Source: Microbacterium sp. 18062 (GTDB lineage Bacteria; Actinomycetota; Actinomycetes; Actinomycetales; Microbacteriaceae). From it: a DNA stretch of 64,000 nucleotides. The notes beneath the pieces are model-generated. The model searched no databases, had not been told where the DNA came from, and saw nothing but the letters and a program-made list of their open reading frames with translations. Positions 45,785-54,979 of the stretch are shown in pieces. The translations under genes and the position numbers were made by a program. The DNA is taken from assembly GCF_902706225.1 (NCBI RefSeq), contig NZ_CACSKB010000011.1, forward strand, positions 23,586-87,585. Reading direction: 5' to 3'. How positions within the stretch are numbered: position 1 is the stretch's first letter; the number at the start of each line of letters is the position of its first letter.

Positions 45785-47524
45785 TCATCCGTCGAGGACG
45801 GGCAGCTTCAGGCGCGAGGTCGCGGCGACGGTGTTGATCGTGCTCGTGCCGACGCTCGCGTGCCGGAATCCCATGATCGCCGGCGTGTCGTCCGGCTGAT
45901 CGTCGCCGATGAGCGTCAGACGGATGCGGTGTCCGGCCGCGAAGCGTCGTGCGTTCGGGACGAGCGGGACGCGGTATCGCACCTGCTCGCCGAGGGGGAC
46001 GGCGACGGGCGTGCGGCAGGCCAGCACCGGGGCGCCCGGTTCGCTGGCCTCCTCGTCCACCGCGCGGAGGGATGCGCGCAGGTATCCGGCGGTGACGGGT
46101 TGCTCGGCGCCGTCGGGCGCGACGTCCATGAGCACGGCGATCCAGGCGAGGTCGGATGCGGTCGCCGTCGCGTCGAGGGTGAGTTCGATGTCGCCCGCGA
46201 TGTCGAGGTCGGTCGTCAGCGGTTCGCTCGTCCAGGTCAGCGACGACGGCGGGTCGGTGGGGCTCGCGACGGCACGGTTCAGGCCCGCGCCGAGCGTCAT
46301 GAAGGTGCGGTCGCCGTCGACTGCGGCATCCGGTGCGAGCGACCCGTCGGCCGCGAGGAGCCACTCCTGGAGCCTCGAGCTCGCGGGCGGCCACGTGTCG
46401 GCAGTGTGCCACTCGTCGTCGCCGGGGAGCGCGTAGCGGATGCGGGGGCCGTCGAGGATGCCGGTGTCACGGCCTTTGAGCCAGTGGTCGTACCAGGCGA
46501 GGGCCTCGATGTGCAGGCTCTCCCATGGCCAGGTGAGCCCGAACTCACCGAGCATCCCGACCCGTACCTCGGGCGACGAGGTGAGCGCCTGCATGGTCCC
46601 GAACGTCGCGGGCAGGTGCAGCGGCACGTTCTCCCAATCGCAGCCCAGGTAGACGGGAACCGTGACCTTGTGCAGCTGTGGGACGAGGTTGCGCTCGTCC
46701 CACCATTCGTCTCGCGCGGGGTGCGCGACGACGGCATCGCGCCACAGGTCGTCCCACGGATGCGGGTCGTGGTGCAGGTGCATGAGCCGCTTGAGCATGA
46801 CGACGGCTGCCTCGCCGTTCATTCGCCCGAACCTCTCGTGCAGCACAGGGGTGTTGAGCATGCGCCGGGCGACGTCGAGGAGCTTGCCCCGCCAGAGCCG
46901 GTCGGTCTTGTGGGCGGTGAGACCGACCATCGCCAGGAAGGGGGTGAGGAAGCCGGTGTTCGCGAGGCCGTGGTGGCTGGCGGCCTCGTAGAGATCGGCG
47001 GTGACGGCCACCGGCATGATGGCGCGCAGGTGCGGGGGCTGCTCGACGGCGGCCTCGAGCTGGGTCATGGCGAAATAGCTGATGCCGATCATGCCCACGT
47101 TCCCGTCGGACCATTCCTGGGCGGCGGCCCACTCGACGAGGTCGTGCACGTCGTGACGCTCCTGCGCGTCGAACATGGTGAACTCGCCGCCGGATCCGCC
47201 GGTGCCGCGCAGGTTCGCGATGACGTGCACATAGCCTCGCGGCACGAAGAAGTCGCTCGCGCCGGCCTCGATGAAGCCCATCGGGGCGCCGAGGTCCTGG
47301 ATCTGACGCGGATACGGGGAGGCCGACACGAGGACGGGGTGCTCGCCGAGGGTGTCGGGTCGCCAGACGTCCACCATGAGCTCGACGCCGTCGCGCATCG
47401 GGACGGCGACATCGAAGTCGTGCGTCATCTCGAACGCCGGCTCGGACAGGTTCCGATACTCCCGTCCCGTCGTCTGCGGGCCGTTGAGCCGGCGCTGTCC
47501 CGGCTCGATCCCGGCCACTGTCAT
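45785..47524 (-). CDS. CocE/NonD family serine hydrolase
   Basis: A 579-residue X-Pro dipeptidyl-peptidase-like (S15) hydrolase. The N-terminal part has VAVPMRDGVELMVDVWRPD, and the nucleophile elbow is GMIGISYFAMTQLEAA with catalytic Ser. A C-terminal jelly-roll domain follows (about 370-570, with AGHRIRLTLIGDD). Relatives hydrolyse esters or acyl-amino-acid bonds such as cocaine, glutaryl-7-ACA and peptides. It has no signal peptide. A GGAG ribosome site precedes ATG 47524. It is divergent from a TetR gene with shared operators, so it is likely repressed by it. Confidence 0.92.
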   Translation of the reverse strand: MTVAGIEPGQRRLNGPQTTGREYRNLSEPAFEMTHDFDVAVPMRDGVELMVDVWRPDTLGEHPVLVSASPYPRQIQDLGAPMGFIEAGASDFFVPRGYVHVIANLRGTGGSGGEFTMFDAQERHDVHDLVEWAAAQEWSDGNVGMIGISYFAMTQLEAAVEQPPHLRAIMPVAVTADLYEAASHHGLANTGFLTPFLAMVGLTAHKTDRLWRGKLLDVARRMLNTPVLHERFGRMNGEAAVVMLKRLMHLHHDPHPWDDLWRDAVVAHPARDEWWDERNLVPQLHKVTVPVYLGCDWENVPLHLPATFGTMQALTSSPEVRVGMLGEFGLTWPWESLHIEALAWYDHWLKGRDTGILDGPRIRYALPGDDEWHTADTWPPASSRLQEWLLAADGSLAPDAAVDGDRTFMTLGAGLNRAVASPTDPPSSLTWTSEPLTTDLDIAGDIELTLDATATASDLAWIAVLMDVAPDGAEQPVTAGYLRASLRAVDEEASEPGAPVLACRTPVAVPLGEQVRYRVPLVPNARRFAAGHRIRLTLIGDDQPDDTPAIMGFRHASVGTSTINTVAATSRLKLPVLDG

Positions 47525-47549
47525 CGCGGCTCCTCGTCTCTCCCAGGGA

Positions 47550-47569
47550 GTCTCATCCTAGGATGAGAC
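47550..47569. promoter_or_regulatory. Predicted TetR operator 1 (perfect palindrome)
   Basis: GTCTCATCCTAGGATGAGAC is a perfect 20-bp palindrome lying 26 nt upstream of the CocE-type gene start and 26 nt upstream of the TetR start. It shares 15 of 20 positions with operator 2. Confidence 0.75.
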
Positions 47570-47573
47570 ATTA

Positions 47574-47593
47574 GTTTCACGCTATGATGAAAC
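47574..47593. promoter_or_regulatory. Predicted TetR operator 2 overlapping tetR promoter
   Basis: GTTTCACGCTATGATGAAAC is an imperfect 20-bp palindrome centred 24 bp from operator 1. It contains the TATGAT -10 and ends one base before the regulator start codon, so occupancy would block tetR transcription directly. Confidence 0.7.
47583..47588 (+). promoter_or_regulatory. Predicted -10 element of the TetR gene
   Basis: TATGAT ends 6 nt before ATG 47595, giving a leaderless mRNA. It lies inside operator 2, as expected for autoregulation. Confidence 0.55.
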
Positions 47594-47594
47594 A

Positions 47595-48239
47595 ATGTCA
47601 AGGGACCCGAGCGACGATGAGGCGCGCGCATCGCCCCGCGGGGGCGTCCCCAGGCCCGGGCCGCGTGAGGATCGCGGTGTGCTGGCCGAGCGCATCCTCG
47701 CGGCCGCTCGTGCCGAGTTCTCATCCAGCGGATATCAGGGCACGAGCGTCCGCGCGATCGCGCGGCAGGCCGGGGTCGACCCGGCGCTCGTCTATCACTA
47801 CTACCGGAGCAAGGACGAGCTGCTGCACGCGTGCCTCCAGGCGCCGCCCGCGATGCTCGAGCGCATCGTTGCGGCATGGTCCTCGCCACGCGGCGAGACA
47901 GGGGAGGCGCTTGTGCGGGTGACGATGGCGAACTGGAGCGACCCCGAGGCCTCCGCGCTGCTGAGAACCGTGCTGCTCACGGCCGCGCACCATCCCGAGA
48001 CCCTCGAGCGCCTCCGTGACCTCATCACCAGGCAGCTCATGGGCCCGGCGCGACTGAGCGACGACGGGGCGGAGTCCCGTGCTCGGGCGAGCTTCATCGC
48101 CTCGCAGCTGCTCGGTCTCGGCCTCACCCGCTATGTCTGGAGGATCGAGCCGATTGCGAGCATGCCCGACGACGAGGTCGTCGCTGCGATCGGCCCCACC
48201 ATCCAGCGTTACGTGGACGGCGACCTCGCGTTCGCGTGA
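47595..48239 (+). CDS. TetR family transcriptional regulator
   Basis: A 214-residue TetR regulator. A Pro/Arg-rich N-terminal arm is followed by the helix-turn-helix at about 28-75 (ILAAARAEFSSSGYQGTSVRAIARQAGVDPALVYHYY read in parts). The C-terminal ligand domain (about 80-205) resembles the TetR_C_17 group (LLRTVLLTAAHHPE). It is divergent from the CocE-type hydrolase and both start regions share two palindromes, so it probably represses itself and the hydrolase. The inducer is unknown. Confidence 0.93.
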   Translation: MSRDPSDDEARASPRGGVPRPGPREDRGVLAERILAAARAEFSSSGYQGTSVRAIARQAGVDPALVYHYYRSKDELLHACLQAPPAMLERIVAAWSSPRGETGEALVRVTMANWSDPEASALLRTVLLTAAHHPETLERLRDLITRQLMGPARLSDDGAESRARASFIASQLLGLGLTRYVWRIEPIASMPDDEVVAAIGPTIQRYVDGDLAFA

Positions 48240-48332
48240 TGGGGCACGTCGCGCGGCGCCGGTGGGATGGTGATGGACGATGCACGATCGTCTGATCTTT
48301 GGCGAGACGGAGGGACGGGCCATGCTTGGCCC

Positions 48333-49565
48333 ATGGGAACCCGTCAACGCAGGACGCTGTCTCGCTCGGCGTCGTTCGGTCTCGTCGCAGTGGTGCTTGC
48401 ACTGTCGTTGTGGGCGAGCGGCGCCCCGGCCATGGTGTATCCGGTCTATCTCGATCAGTGGCACGCGACTCCGCTGCTCACCACCGCGTTGTTCGCCACC
48501 TATCCGGTGGCGCTCGTCCTCGCGCTCATTCTGTTCGGCTCCCTCTCGGACGTGATCGGGCGTCGGCGAGTCATCCTGGCAGGGATGATCCTCGTCGCCT
48601 GCGGGACGCTCGTGTTCGTGGCAGCGGGATCGATGGCGTGGTTGTTCGCGGGACGAGTCCTGCAGGGAGTCGGAGTCGGAGTCGCGCTCAGCGCGGCGGC
48701 GGCTGCGCTCGCCGAGTTCGACCGGTCCGGGCGAGTCGAGCGAGTCAGCGCGGTGAACACCGTGGCGACCTCGTCGGGTGCGGCTCTCGCGATCCTGGCA
48801 GGAGGCGGCCTCGTCCAGTACAGCCCCGCTCCGGCGACCGCGCCGTTCGTCGTGCTGCTCGTCGTCGTCCTCGCCGTGATCGTGGGCGCCTGGTTCCTCC
48901 CCGAATCCGCGCGAACCGGCACCCCCTGGCGTCCGGCCCGGCCGGCACTGCCGAGCCGCTCCCGTGGGACGTTCTTCGTCGGCGCCCTCACCGTCGCCAG
49001 CGCGTTCATCATGGGAGGCGTGTTCCTGGCGCTGGGTGCGCAGATCGCCCGAGATCTCGTCGGCAGTGACAACGCGCTTCTCACGGGGGCGGTGCTGGCG
49101 ACCTGGCCCATCGCCGGCATCCCTGCGGCCGTGATCGCCCGACGAGTCAGCGCGCGCAGCGCCGCGCTCGGCGGGGGAGTTCTTGCCGCCGTCGGCTCGC
49201 TCATGCTGCTGCCCGCGGGGTCCGACCGATCGCTGGGGCTCTTCCTGGCCGCGAGCATCATCAGCGGACTCGGGTACGGATTGCTGTTCTCCTCCGGCTT
49301 CGGGAAGGTGAGCGCATCCGCCACAGTGCCGCACCGCGCCGGGAACCTCGCCGCGATGTACCTGGTCGTCTATCTCGCCCAGGCGGGCGGAGCCGTCGGC
49401 ATCGGCGCCCTGGCGACCGGCCGGGGACTGGCCGCCGCACTCGCCATCGGCATGCCCGTCATCGCGCTGTTGTGCCTCGGCGCGGCAGTCGCGAATCTCA
49501 GCACGAGCGACGGGGGCACCCCGTCGCCCCCGTCGCTCGATCCCGAACCGGAGGACGCGCACTGA
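48333..49565 (+). CDS. MFS transporter
   Basis: A 410-residue major facilitator with about 12 membrane segments. The loop between segments 2 and 3 carries the family motif GSLSDVIGRRRVILAG (motif A), and GRVLQGVGVGVALSAAAAALAEF fits drug-export members. The tail is hydrophilic and Pro-rich. ATG 48333 is the first Met giving a normal short N-terminus. The substrate is unknown. It lies 93 nt downstream of the TetR gene on the same strand, so it may be part of that regulon. Confidence 0.88.
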   Translation: MGTRQRRTLSRSASFGLVAVVLALSLWASGAPAMVYPVYLDQWHATPLLTTALFATYPVALVLALILFGSLSDVIGRRRVILAGMILVACGTLVFVAAGSMAWLFAGRVLQGVGVGVALSAAAAALAEFDRSGRVERVSAVNTVATSSGAALAILAGGGLVQYSPAPATAPFVVLLVVVLAVIVGAWFLPESARTGTPWRPARPALPSRSRGTFFVGALTVASAFIMGGVFLALGAQIARDLVGSDNALLTGAVLATWPIAGIPAAVIARRVSARSAALGGGVLAAVGSLMLLPAGSDRSLGLFLAASIISGLGYGLLFSSGFGKVSASATVPHRAGNLAAMYLVVYLAQAGGAVGIGALATGRGLAAALAIGMPVIALLCLGAAVANLSTSDGGTPSPPSLDPEPEDAH

Positions 49566-49725
49566 ACCTCCACGCTCGGCATCGAACTCGCCGGACGGCT
49601 CAGAGCCCGGTCGTGCCCTCGGCACTCGAGAACCGCTTCATCGTCGCTGCGGCAGATCCCTGTCCGCTGAGCGATCCCCGCGGCACTCGCACTCGGCGAG
49701 CGCGCTCCTCGTAGGAGGGACGCGG

Positions 49726-50014
49726 GTGAGCGGAGGCGCCGTGGCGATAGAAGTCGGGGGACTGACCAAGCGCTACCGCGAGAAGCTCGTCGTCGGGGCG
49801 ATCGTGAGGCGCAACCTGCGGCTCTTCTTCCGCGACCGCCTGAACGTCTTCTTCTCCTGAACGTCTTCTTCTCGCTCCTGGGCGCGATCATCCTCTTCGT
49901 CCTCACACGCTCTTCCTCGGCAACCTCCAGACCACCAGTCTCGTCGAGACCCTGCCCGGGGACACGGCGGACGGCGTGCAGGCCTTCGTCGACATCCGTC
50001 GCCGCATCCGATGA
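49726..50014 (+). pseudogene. Collapsed ABC-2 transporter (ATPase start fused to permease start)
   Basis: Behind an intact AGGAGG site, GTG 49726 begins like an ABC ATPase (MSGGAVAIEVGGLTKRYREK) but after about 24 codons runs into the start of an ABC-2 permease (IVRRNLRLFFRDRLNVFFS). A 17-bp tandem duplication, CTGAACGTCTTCTTCTC at 49840-49856 and 49857-49873, then creates a stop at 49858. Beyond it the permease reading resumes (SLLGAIILFVL) and shifts frame again before LFLGNLQTTSLVETLPGD. Most of both genes is gone. Neither domain can work. Confidence 0.8.
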
Positions 50015-50123
50015 TCGCCGTCGTCGCTCGGCCGCTCTGCTCCGTGCGCCCGGGGTGAGGAGCGCCCCGCCGACGTGGGCGGCTCGCTCATGGAGCCGAT
50101 CTCGCGCCTGCCAGGATGGGGCC

Positions 50124-51119
50124 ATGCGAGCGGCTGCGAGATGGATGGAGCGGCACCAGGTCGCGCTCTATCTGGCCGCGCTCGTTGTCGGGGCCGCCGT
50201 GGGCCTGCTCGTTCCCGCGGTCAGCCGGCCGGCGGAGCTCGCGATCAACCCCGTGCTCGGTCTGCTGCTCTACGCGACCTTCCTCGGGGTGCCGTTCGCC
50301 GGGATCGGGCAGGCGTTCCGCGACTGGCGCTTCCTCGTCACGGTCCTGATCGTGAACTTCGTGGCCGTTCCGATCGTCGTCTTCGTCCTGTCGCGGATCG
50401 TCGCGCACGATCAGGTGCTGTTGGTCGGGGTGCTGTTCGTGCTGCTGACGCCGTGCGTGGACTACGTCATCGTGTTCACCGGCATCGCCGGCGGCGCGAA
50501 GGATCGGCTGCTCGCGGCCGCACCGCTGCTGATGCTCGCCCAGATGCTGCTGCTGCCGCTCTACCTGTGGCTGTTCGTCGGCGCCGAGTTCGTCGAGACG
50601 GTCGACGTCGCCCCGTTCGTCGAGGCGTTCCTGCTGCTCATCGTCCTGCCCCTCGTCGTCGCCTGGCTCACCCAGCTCGCCGCCGCCCGCACCCGCCCGG
50701 GACGACTCGTGCAGGATGTCGTGCTGTGGGCGATGGTGCCGCTGATGATGCTCACCCTCGCCATCGTGGTGGCCTCGCAGATCACCGGGGTCGGACAGCA
50801 GCTCGGCGCGCTCCTGCTGGCCGTCCCCGTCTACGTCCTGTTCGCCACGGTCATGGTGCCGATCGGCACCGCAGCCGGCAAAGCCGCCCGACTGGACGCG
50901 CCGGCGCGGCGGGCGATCGTGTTCAGCGGTGCGACCCGCAACTCCCTCGTCGTCCTCCCGCTCGTCCTCGCCCTGCCCGCCGCGTTCGACCTCGCCCCGC
51001 TCGTCGTCGTCACGCAGACCCTCGTCGAGCTCCTCGTCATGGTCGTCTTCGTCCGACTCGTCCCGCGAGTCATCCCGGTTCGAGACGCACGACCCGCCGC
51101 GAGCTCGCGGCCTCTCTAG
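50124..51119 (+). CDS. Bile-acid:sodium-symporter/ACR3-like transporter
   Basis: A 331-residue membrane protein with about 9-10 segments. The pattern LGVPFAGIGQAFRDWRFL, LTPCVDYVIVFTGIAGGAKD and FSGATRNSLVVLPLVLALP places it in the BASS/ACR3 superfamily, and the Cys in LTPCVDY is a conserved feature of ACR3-type arsenite exporters. No arsR or arsC gene is nearby, so arsenite export is only a possibility. ATG 50124 is used; ATG 50145 is also possible. Confidence 0.85.
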   Translation: MRAAARWMERHQVALYLAALVVGAAVGLLVPAVSRPAELAINPVLGLLLYATFLGVPFAGIGQAFRDWRFLVTVLIVNFVAVPIVVFVLSRIVAHDQVLLVGVLFVLLTPCVDYVIVFTGIAGGAKDRLLAAAPLLMLAQMLLLPLYLWLFVGAEFVETVDVAPFVEAFLLLIVLPLVVAWLTQLAAARTRPGRLVQDVVLWAMVPLMMLTLAIVVASQITGVGQQLGALLLAVPVYVLFATVMVPIGTAAGKAARLDAPARRAIVFSGATRNSLVVLPLVLALPAAFDLAPLVVVTQTLVELLVMVVFVRLVPRVIPVRDARPAASSRPL

Positions 51120-51156
51120 AGCCGCGTGTTCCCACCCGTGAAGACAACGCTCCTGG

Positions 51157-51519
51157 TCAGCGGAATGCGGTTCGCACGAGGTCTGCGATCTTCGCGAGGG
51201 TGGCGTCGTCGATCTCGTCGAGGAACCAGGCGGACGGGCGCAGCGTGCTGTCGGGTTCGCGTTCGACCGTCGCCTTCTCGGACAGACCGAGGGACATCAC
51301 GCCGTCGTCGAGGCGGAAGAACACCAGCACCGGTGTGCTGCGCCCGGTGGCGTAGCCGGGCATGCCGTACCAGATCCGTGGCCTGAGCTTCGGCCCGGCC
51401 CCGAGGATCGTCTCGTGCAGCCGCGCACCGATCGTCGCGTACGGCTCCGGCCATCCGGCGATCCTGTCGAGGACCGCCTGCAGATCTTTCGTCGCCTTGT
51501 CCGTGTTCGTCGTGGACAT
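51157..51519 (-). CDS. DUF1801 family protein
   Basis: A 120-residue soluble protein of the YdhG-like/DUF1801 fold (KLRPRIWYGMPGYATGRSTPVLVFFRLDDGVMSLGLSEKA in its central part, written here in family order). Such proteins have an iron-chaperone-frataxin-like fold. The function is unknown. ATG 51519 has an AGAAGGG ribosome binding site about 9 nt upstream. Confidence 0.85.
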   Translation of the reverse strand: MSTTNTDKATKDLQAVLDRIAGWPEPYATIGARLHETILGAGPKLRPRIWYGMPGYATGRSTPVLVFFRLDDGVMSLGLSEKATVEREPDSTLRPSAWFLDEIDDATLAKIADLVRTAFR

Positions 51520-51705
51520 GGGGAGTGGCCCTTCTCTCGCGCCGCATTCGCGGCATGGCTGACACAACCCGCCCCGGGAGGGGCCGGTTGCGCAATCTCC
51601 ATCGCGGACGTGTCCTGGCAGATGCCAGTCCTCTCCGCGAATGTGTCAGACGAGCACTTCGTCATCGACTGCGCGAGGGCACGCAGGGTGCCGGCATCGA
51701 GGATA

Positions 51706-52512
51706 TCAGGCGCGACCCCCGTCACCGCGGGCCGCAGCCGCGAACAGCGCAGGGGTCGTGCCGAGAACCTTGCGGAAGTGTCGAGTGAGGTGCGGCTGAT
51801 CGTAGAACCCGGTCTCGGCGGCCACTCGTGCAGGTGCCCGGCCATCGAGCAGCAGTCGACGAGCCCGGTCGATACGGCGGCCCGTGACATAGCGATGCGG
51901 CGGGATCCCGTACGCCTCGGAGAAGACCCGCATCAGACGGCTCGGGTGCGATCCGAGAATGCGAGCGGCATCGGCGAGAGTGAACGTCTCGGTCAGCCGC
52001 TCATCGAGCAGGCGTCGCAATCGCCGCGCCAAGGGCGCATCGCCCGTCGTCGGTGCCGCGGGTTCGCCGAGGTGTGCCTTCGCGAGGCCGTGCAGCAGGA
52101 GGATGCCGTGTTCGGCCTCCAGCACGTCCGCCGGAGACGCGAGCGCGGAGTGGACGCGGTCGACGGCGGTCGTCGCGCGGGGGTCGCGCAGGGTCGGGGA
52201 AGCCACGGCGGCGCCGGCGGCTCGGGAGGGCAGCCACGCCGCGTCGAGGTACAGCACGCGCTTGCGAAAGCGCACGCCCGGCGTCGCGGAGCGGCCGTCG
52301 TGGGGCACGTGCGGGGGCAGCAGGGTGACCGTCGCAGGAGTCGCGCGGTGCGCGGTGCGATCGAGGTCGTAGGCGACCGCCCCTTCGTCGATGACCAGCA
52401 CCGCCCACGAATCGTGGGTGTGGGCGGGGTAGGCGTGATGCTCGAAGGTCGCGTGCAGAACCTCCTGGACCACGGGCACATCGGGGTGCCATGCCCGGAG
52501 CGACTCGACCAT
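51706..52512 (-). CDS. AraC family transcriptional regulator
   Basis: A 268-residue regulator. The N-terminal AraC-binding cupin (about 1-120) has TFEHHAYPAHTHDSWAVLVI. The C-terminal double helix-turn-helix (about 165-260) includes TLADAARILGSHPSRLMRVFSEAYGIPPHRYV and VAAETGFYDQPHLTRHFRKVLGTTP. It lies 30 nt from the divergent DUF2000 gene and probably controls that gene and itself. Confidence 0.93.
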   Translation of the reverse strand: MVESLRAWHPDVPVVQEVLHATFEHHAYPAHTHDSWAVLVIDEGAVAYDLDRTAHRATPATVTLLPPHVPHDGRSATPGVRFRKRVLYLDAAWLPSRAAGAAVASPTLRDPRATTAVDRVHSALASPADVLEAEHGILLLHGLAKAHLGEPAAPTTGDAPLARRLRRLLDERLTETFTLADAARILGSHPSRLMRVFSEAYGIPPHRYVTGRRIDRARRLLLDGRAPARVAAETGFYDQPHLTRHFRKVLGTTPALFAAAARGDGGRA

Positions 52513-52542
52513 GCGACAAACGTACAAGCCCTCGAGGCGCCG

Positions 52543-53022
52543 ATGGCGGAGAGTCGGAGGATGGATGCCAACACCGCAGAGCACGGCCTCGGGGTCGAGC
52601 CGCCCGCCCAGATCCGTTTCGACACCAGGGTCGCGGTGCTGCTGCGCTCCGGCCTGCTGCCGTGGCAAGAGCTCAACGTCACGGCGTTCCTGATGAGCGG
52701 TGTCGCGACCAGCGCCGCCGATCTGGTCGGCGAGCCGTACCGGGACCGCGACGGCAACGAGTACCTGCCGATGCTTCGCCAGCCCGTGCTGGTCTTCACG
52801 GCCGGCCTCGCGGCTCTGGCGACGGCGAGAGCGAAGGCGCTCGATCGCGGCATGGCGGTCGCCGTCTACACCCGCGATCTCTTCTCGACCTCCCACGACG
52901 AGGCCAATCGAGCCGCCGTCGCGGCGGTGTCCGCCGCTGAGCTCGAGATCGTCGGACTCGCGATCCGGGGCCCTCGCAACGCGGTCGACCGCATCACGAA
53001 GAGCGCGTCGAAGCACGTCTGA
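52543..53022 (+). CDS. DUF2000 family protein
   Basis: A 159-residue protein of the DUF2000 family (IRFDTRVAVLLRSGLLPWQELNV, FLMSGVATSAADLVGEPYRD, AVYTRDLFSTSHDEANR). Members have a peptidyl-tRNA-hydrolase-like fold and no firm function. They are very often beside an AraC regulator, as here. ATG 52543 is used; ATG 52561 is a possible shorter start. Confidence 0.88.
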   Translation: MAESRRMDANTAEHGLGVEPPAQIRFDTRVAVLLRSGLLPWQELNVTAFLMSGVATSAADLVGEPYRDRDGNEYLPMLRQPVLVFTAGLAALATARAKALDRGMAVAVYTRDLFSTSHDEANRAAVAAVSAAELEIVGLAIRGPRNAVDRITKSASKHV

Positions 53023-53254
53023 CAGCGGCGAGTCCCACGCGCATCGTCGTGCACTCGCATGCCCGGACGCCGCCGTCGGCATCGAGCGGGAGCAGCCGAT
53101 CATCCGCTCTCATCAGTGGGAGGGGCGCGGCCTCCGCGCGCAGTGCGCCGTGACCCGAGGACGCGCGATGGAGGTCGGGAGAGAGTCAGGGCGCGAGATG
53201 TTTCGTTCCTGTGAAGACTTCCTGGTATGCGGCTGCCGGTCTGGAGCATCTCGC

Positions 53255-53260
53255 TAGCGT
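53255..53260 (+). promoter_or_regulatory. Predicted -10 element, leaderless start of the PucR gene
   Basis: TAGCGT ends 6 nt before ATG 53267. There is no ribosome binding site. Confidence 0.5.
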
Positions 53261-53266
53261 GAACGC

Positions 53267-54961
53267 ATGACCGTCGTCCCGCCTCTCGCCTTCGCTGCGT
53301 TCGCGACGGGCCGGGCACTCACCGCTGCCGCGCGCGACGAGTCGCCGCGGCCTCTGCCGACGATCCAACGTGTGCTCGAAGAGCTCGGCACCACGTTCCT
53401 CTCACCTCTTGCACCGATCCCGGCGCCACGCAGGCGCGTCGGCGGGGTGGTCGTGTTCGACCCGCTGGACGACCAGGCGGTTCCCGACGGCGCCGTCGTG
53501 CTCGCCGTCGGCATGGCAGCGGGCGCCGATCTCCGCGCTGCGCTCGCCGAGATCGCGACGCACGGGGCGGCGGCGGTCGTGCTGCGCGAGCCGGTGCTGC
53601 TCGACGACGACACGCTGAAGAAGGCGCAGGAATGCGAGCTGGCGCTCCTCGGACTCACCCGGGGAGCGTCCTGGACGCAACTGAGCGCGATGGTCTCCGC
53701 TCTGCTGACCGGGCCGGACGAGTCGGATGAGGGCGGGCCCCCCACGGGCGACCTGTTCACGCTCGCGAACGCCATCGCCGGCCTCGTGGACGCCCCGATC
53801 ACGATCGAGGACCGCAACTCGCGTGTGCTGGCGTTCTCCAGCAGACAGGACGGGGCCGATTCGTCGCGTATCGAGACGATCCTGGAGCGTCAGGTGCCTG
53901 AGCGGTATGCGCGGCTGCTGACGGAGGCGGGCTTCTTCAAGGAGCTCTACTCCTCGGAGGCCCCGGCGTACATCCAGCTCCACTCGGACGGGACGGACTT
54001 CAAGCTCCGATGCGCGATCGCGGTCCGCGCGGGCGGGGAGATCCTCGGATCGATCTGGGCCGCCGTCACCGAGGAACTGAGCGCCGAACGCACGAACGCT
54101 CTCGGCGACGCCGCGAAGGTCGTCGCGCTGCACCTGCTGCGATTGCGTGCGGGCGCCGATGTCGAGCGTCGGCTCCAGGCCGATCTGCTCAGCACCGCGC
54201 TGGAGGGACGCGTGGGGTCCGCGTACGCGCTCGATCGGCTCGGCATCGCGGACGCGCCCGTGGTGGTGCTGGCAGCCGGCATCGAAGACATCGATGACGG
54301 CCTCGACGGCGCGGGGGACCGTCACGCTCAGCGTCAGCGGATCGCCGACGCGATCTCCATGCATCTGTCCGCCGTGCATCCCCGGGCGAGCGCTGCGCTG
54401 CTCGGCAGCACCATCTATGGGCTGCTGCCGGTGAGCTCCGCCCCCGGGGGCGAAGGGCGGGTCCTCCGGCTGGCGGAGGACTTCCTCGCACGGATCGGTC
54501 CCCGTCTGCCGGTCATGATCGGGATCGGACGCGTGGCGGACGGCCCGGCCGGGATCGCGCGCTCGCGCGAGGGCGCCGAGCGTGCACTGCGCGTGCAGCT
54601 CGAGCACGGCCCCGGTTCATCGCGCGTCGCGCTGTTCGAGTATGTGCATGTCGAGTCCTTGCTGCTCGAGCTTCGCGATCGCGTGCGGGAGAGCGGGGAA
54701 CAGGCGACCGGCCCGGTGGCGCGGCTGCTCGCGCACGACCGCGCGAGCGACACTGCGTTCGTCGCGACCCTGCGGGCATGGCTCGATCACTTCGGCGACG
54801 CCACGGCAGCCGCGGAGTCGCTGCACATCCACACGAACACGTTCCGTTACCGACTGCGTCGTCTCGCCGAGGTCGGACGGATGGACCTGGGGGATCCCGA
54901 GGTCCGATTCTCCGCTCAGCTGCAGCTGCGCATCATCCCCGAGCTCGCGGCCCACGGCTGA
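53267..54961 (+). CDS. PucR family transcriptional regulator
   Basis: A 564-residue regulator with a PucR-type N-terminal domain (about 1-150), a middle GGDEF-like CdaR domain (about 280-430) and a C-terminal PucR helix-turn-helix at about 500-556 (LDHFGDATAAAESLHIHTNTFRYRLRRLAEV). Such regulators sense purine, amino-acid or organic-acid status. Its neighbours are an N-acylamino-acid racemase and a peptide importer, so those are the probable targets. It is convergent to the racemase gene, with an 18-nt gap. Confidence 0.92.
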   Translation: MTVVPPLAFAAFATGRALTAAARDESPRPLPTIQRVLEELGTTFLSPLAPIPAPRRRVGGVVVFDPLDDQAVPDGAVVLAVGMAAGADLRAALAEIATHGAAAVVLREPVLLDDDTLKKAQECELALLGLTRGASWTQLSAMVSALLTGPDESDEGGPPTGDLFTLANAIAGLVDAPITIEDRNSRVLAFSSRQDGADSSRIETILERQVPERYARLLTEAGFFKELYSSEAPAYIQLHSDGTDFKLRCAIAVRAGGEILGSIWAAVTEELSAERTNALGDAAKVVALHLLRLRAGADVERRLQADLLSTALEGRVGSAYALDRLGIADAPVVVLAAGIEDIDDGLDGAGDRHAQRQRIADAISMHLSAVHPRASAALLGSTIYGLLPVSSAPGGEGRVLRLAEDFLARIGPRLPVMIGIGRVADGPAGIARSREGAERALRVQLEHGPGSSRVALFEYVHVESLLLELRDRVRESGEQATGPVARLLAHDRASDTAFVATLRAWLDHFGDATAAAESLHIHTNTFRYRLRRLAEVGRMDLGDPEVRFSAQLQLRIIPELAAHG

Positions 54962-54979
54962 GCGCCGTCTCGCGATGAC

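Noticed and set aside
51415..53022. 535-codon plus-strand frame ending in DUF2000
   Set aside because: Only the last 159 codons are protein-like. The earlier part is antisense to the AraC and DUF1801 genes.
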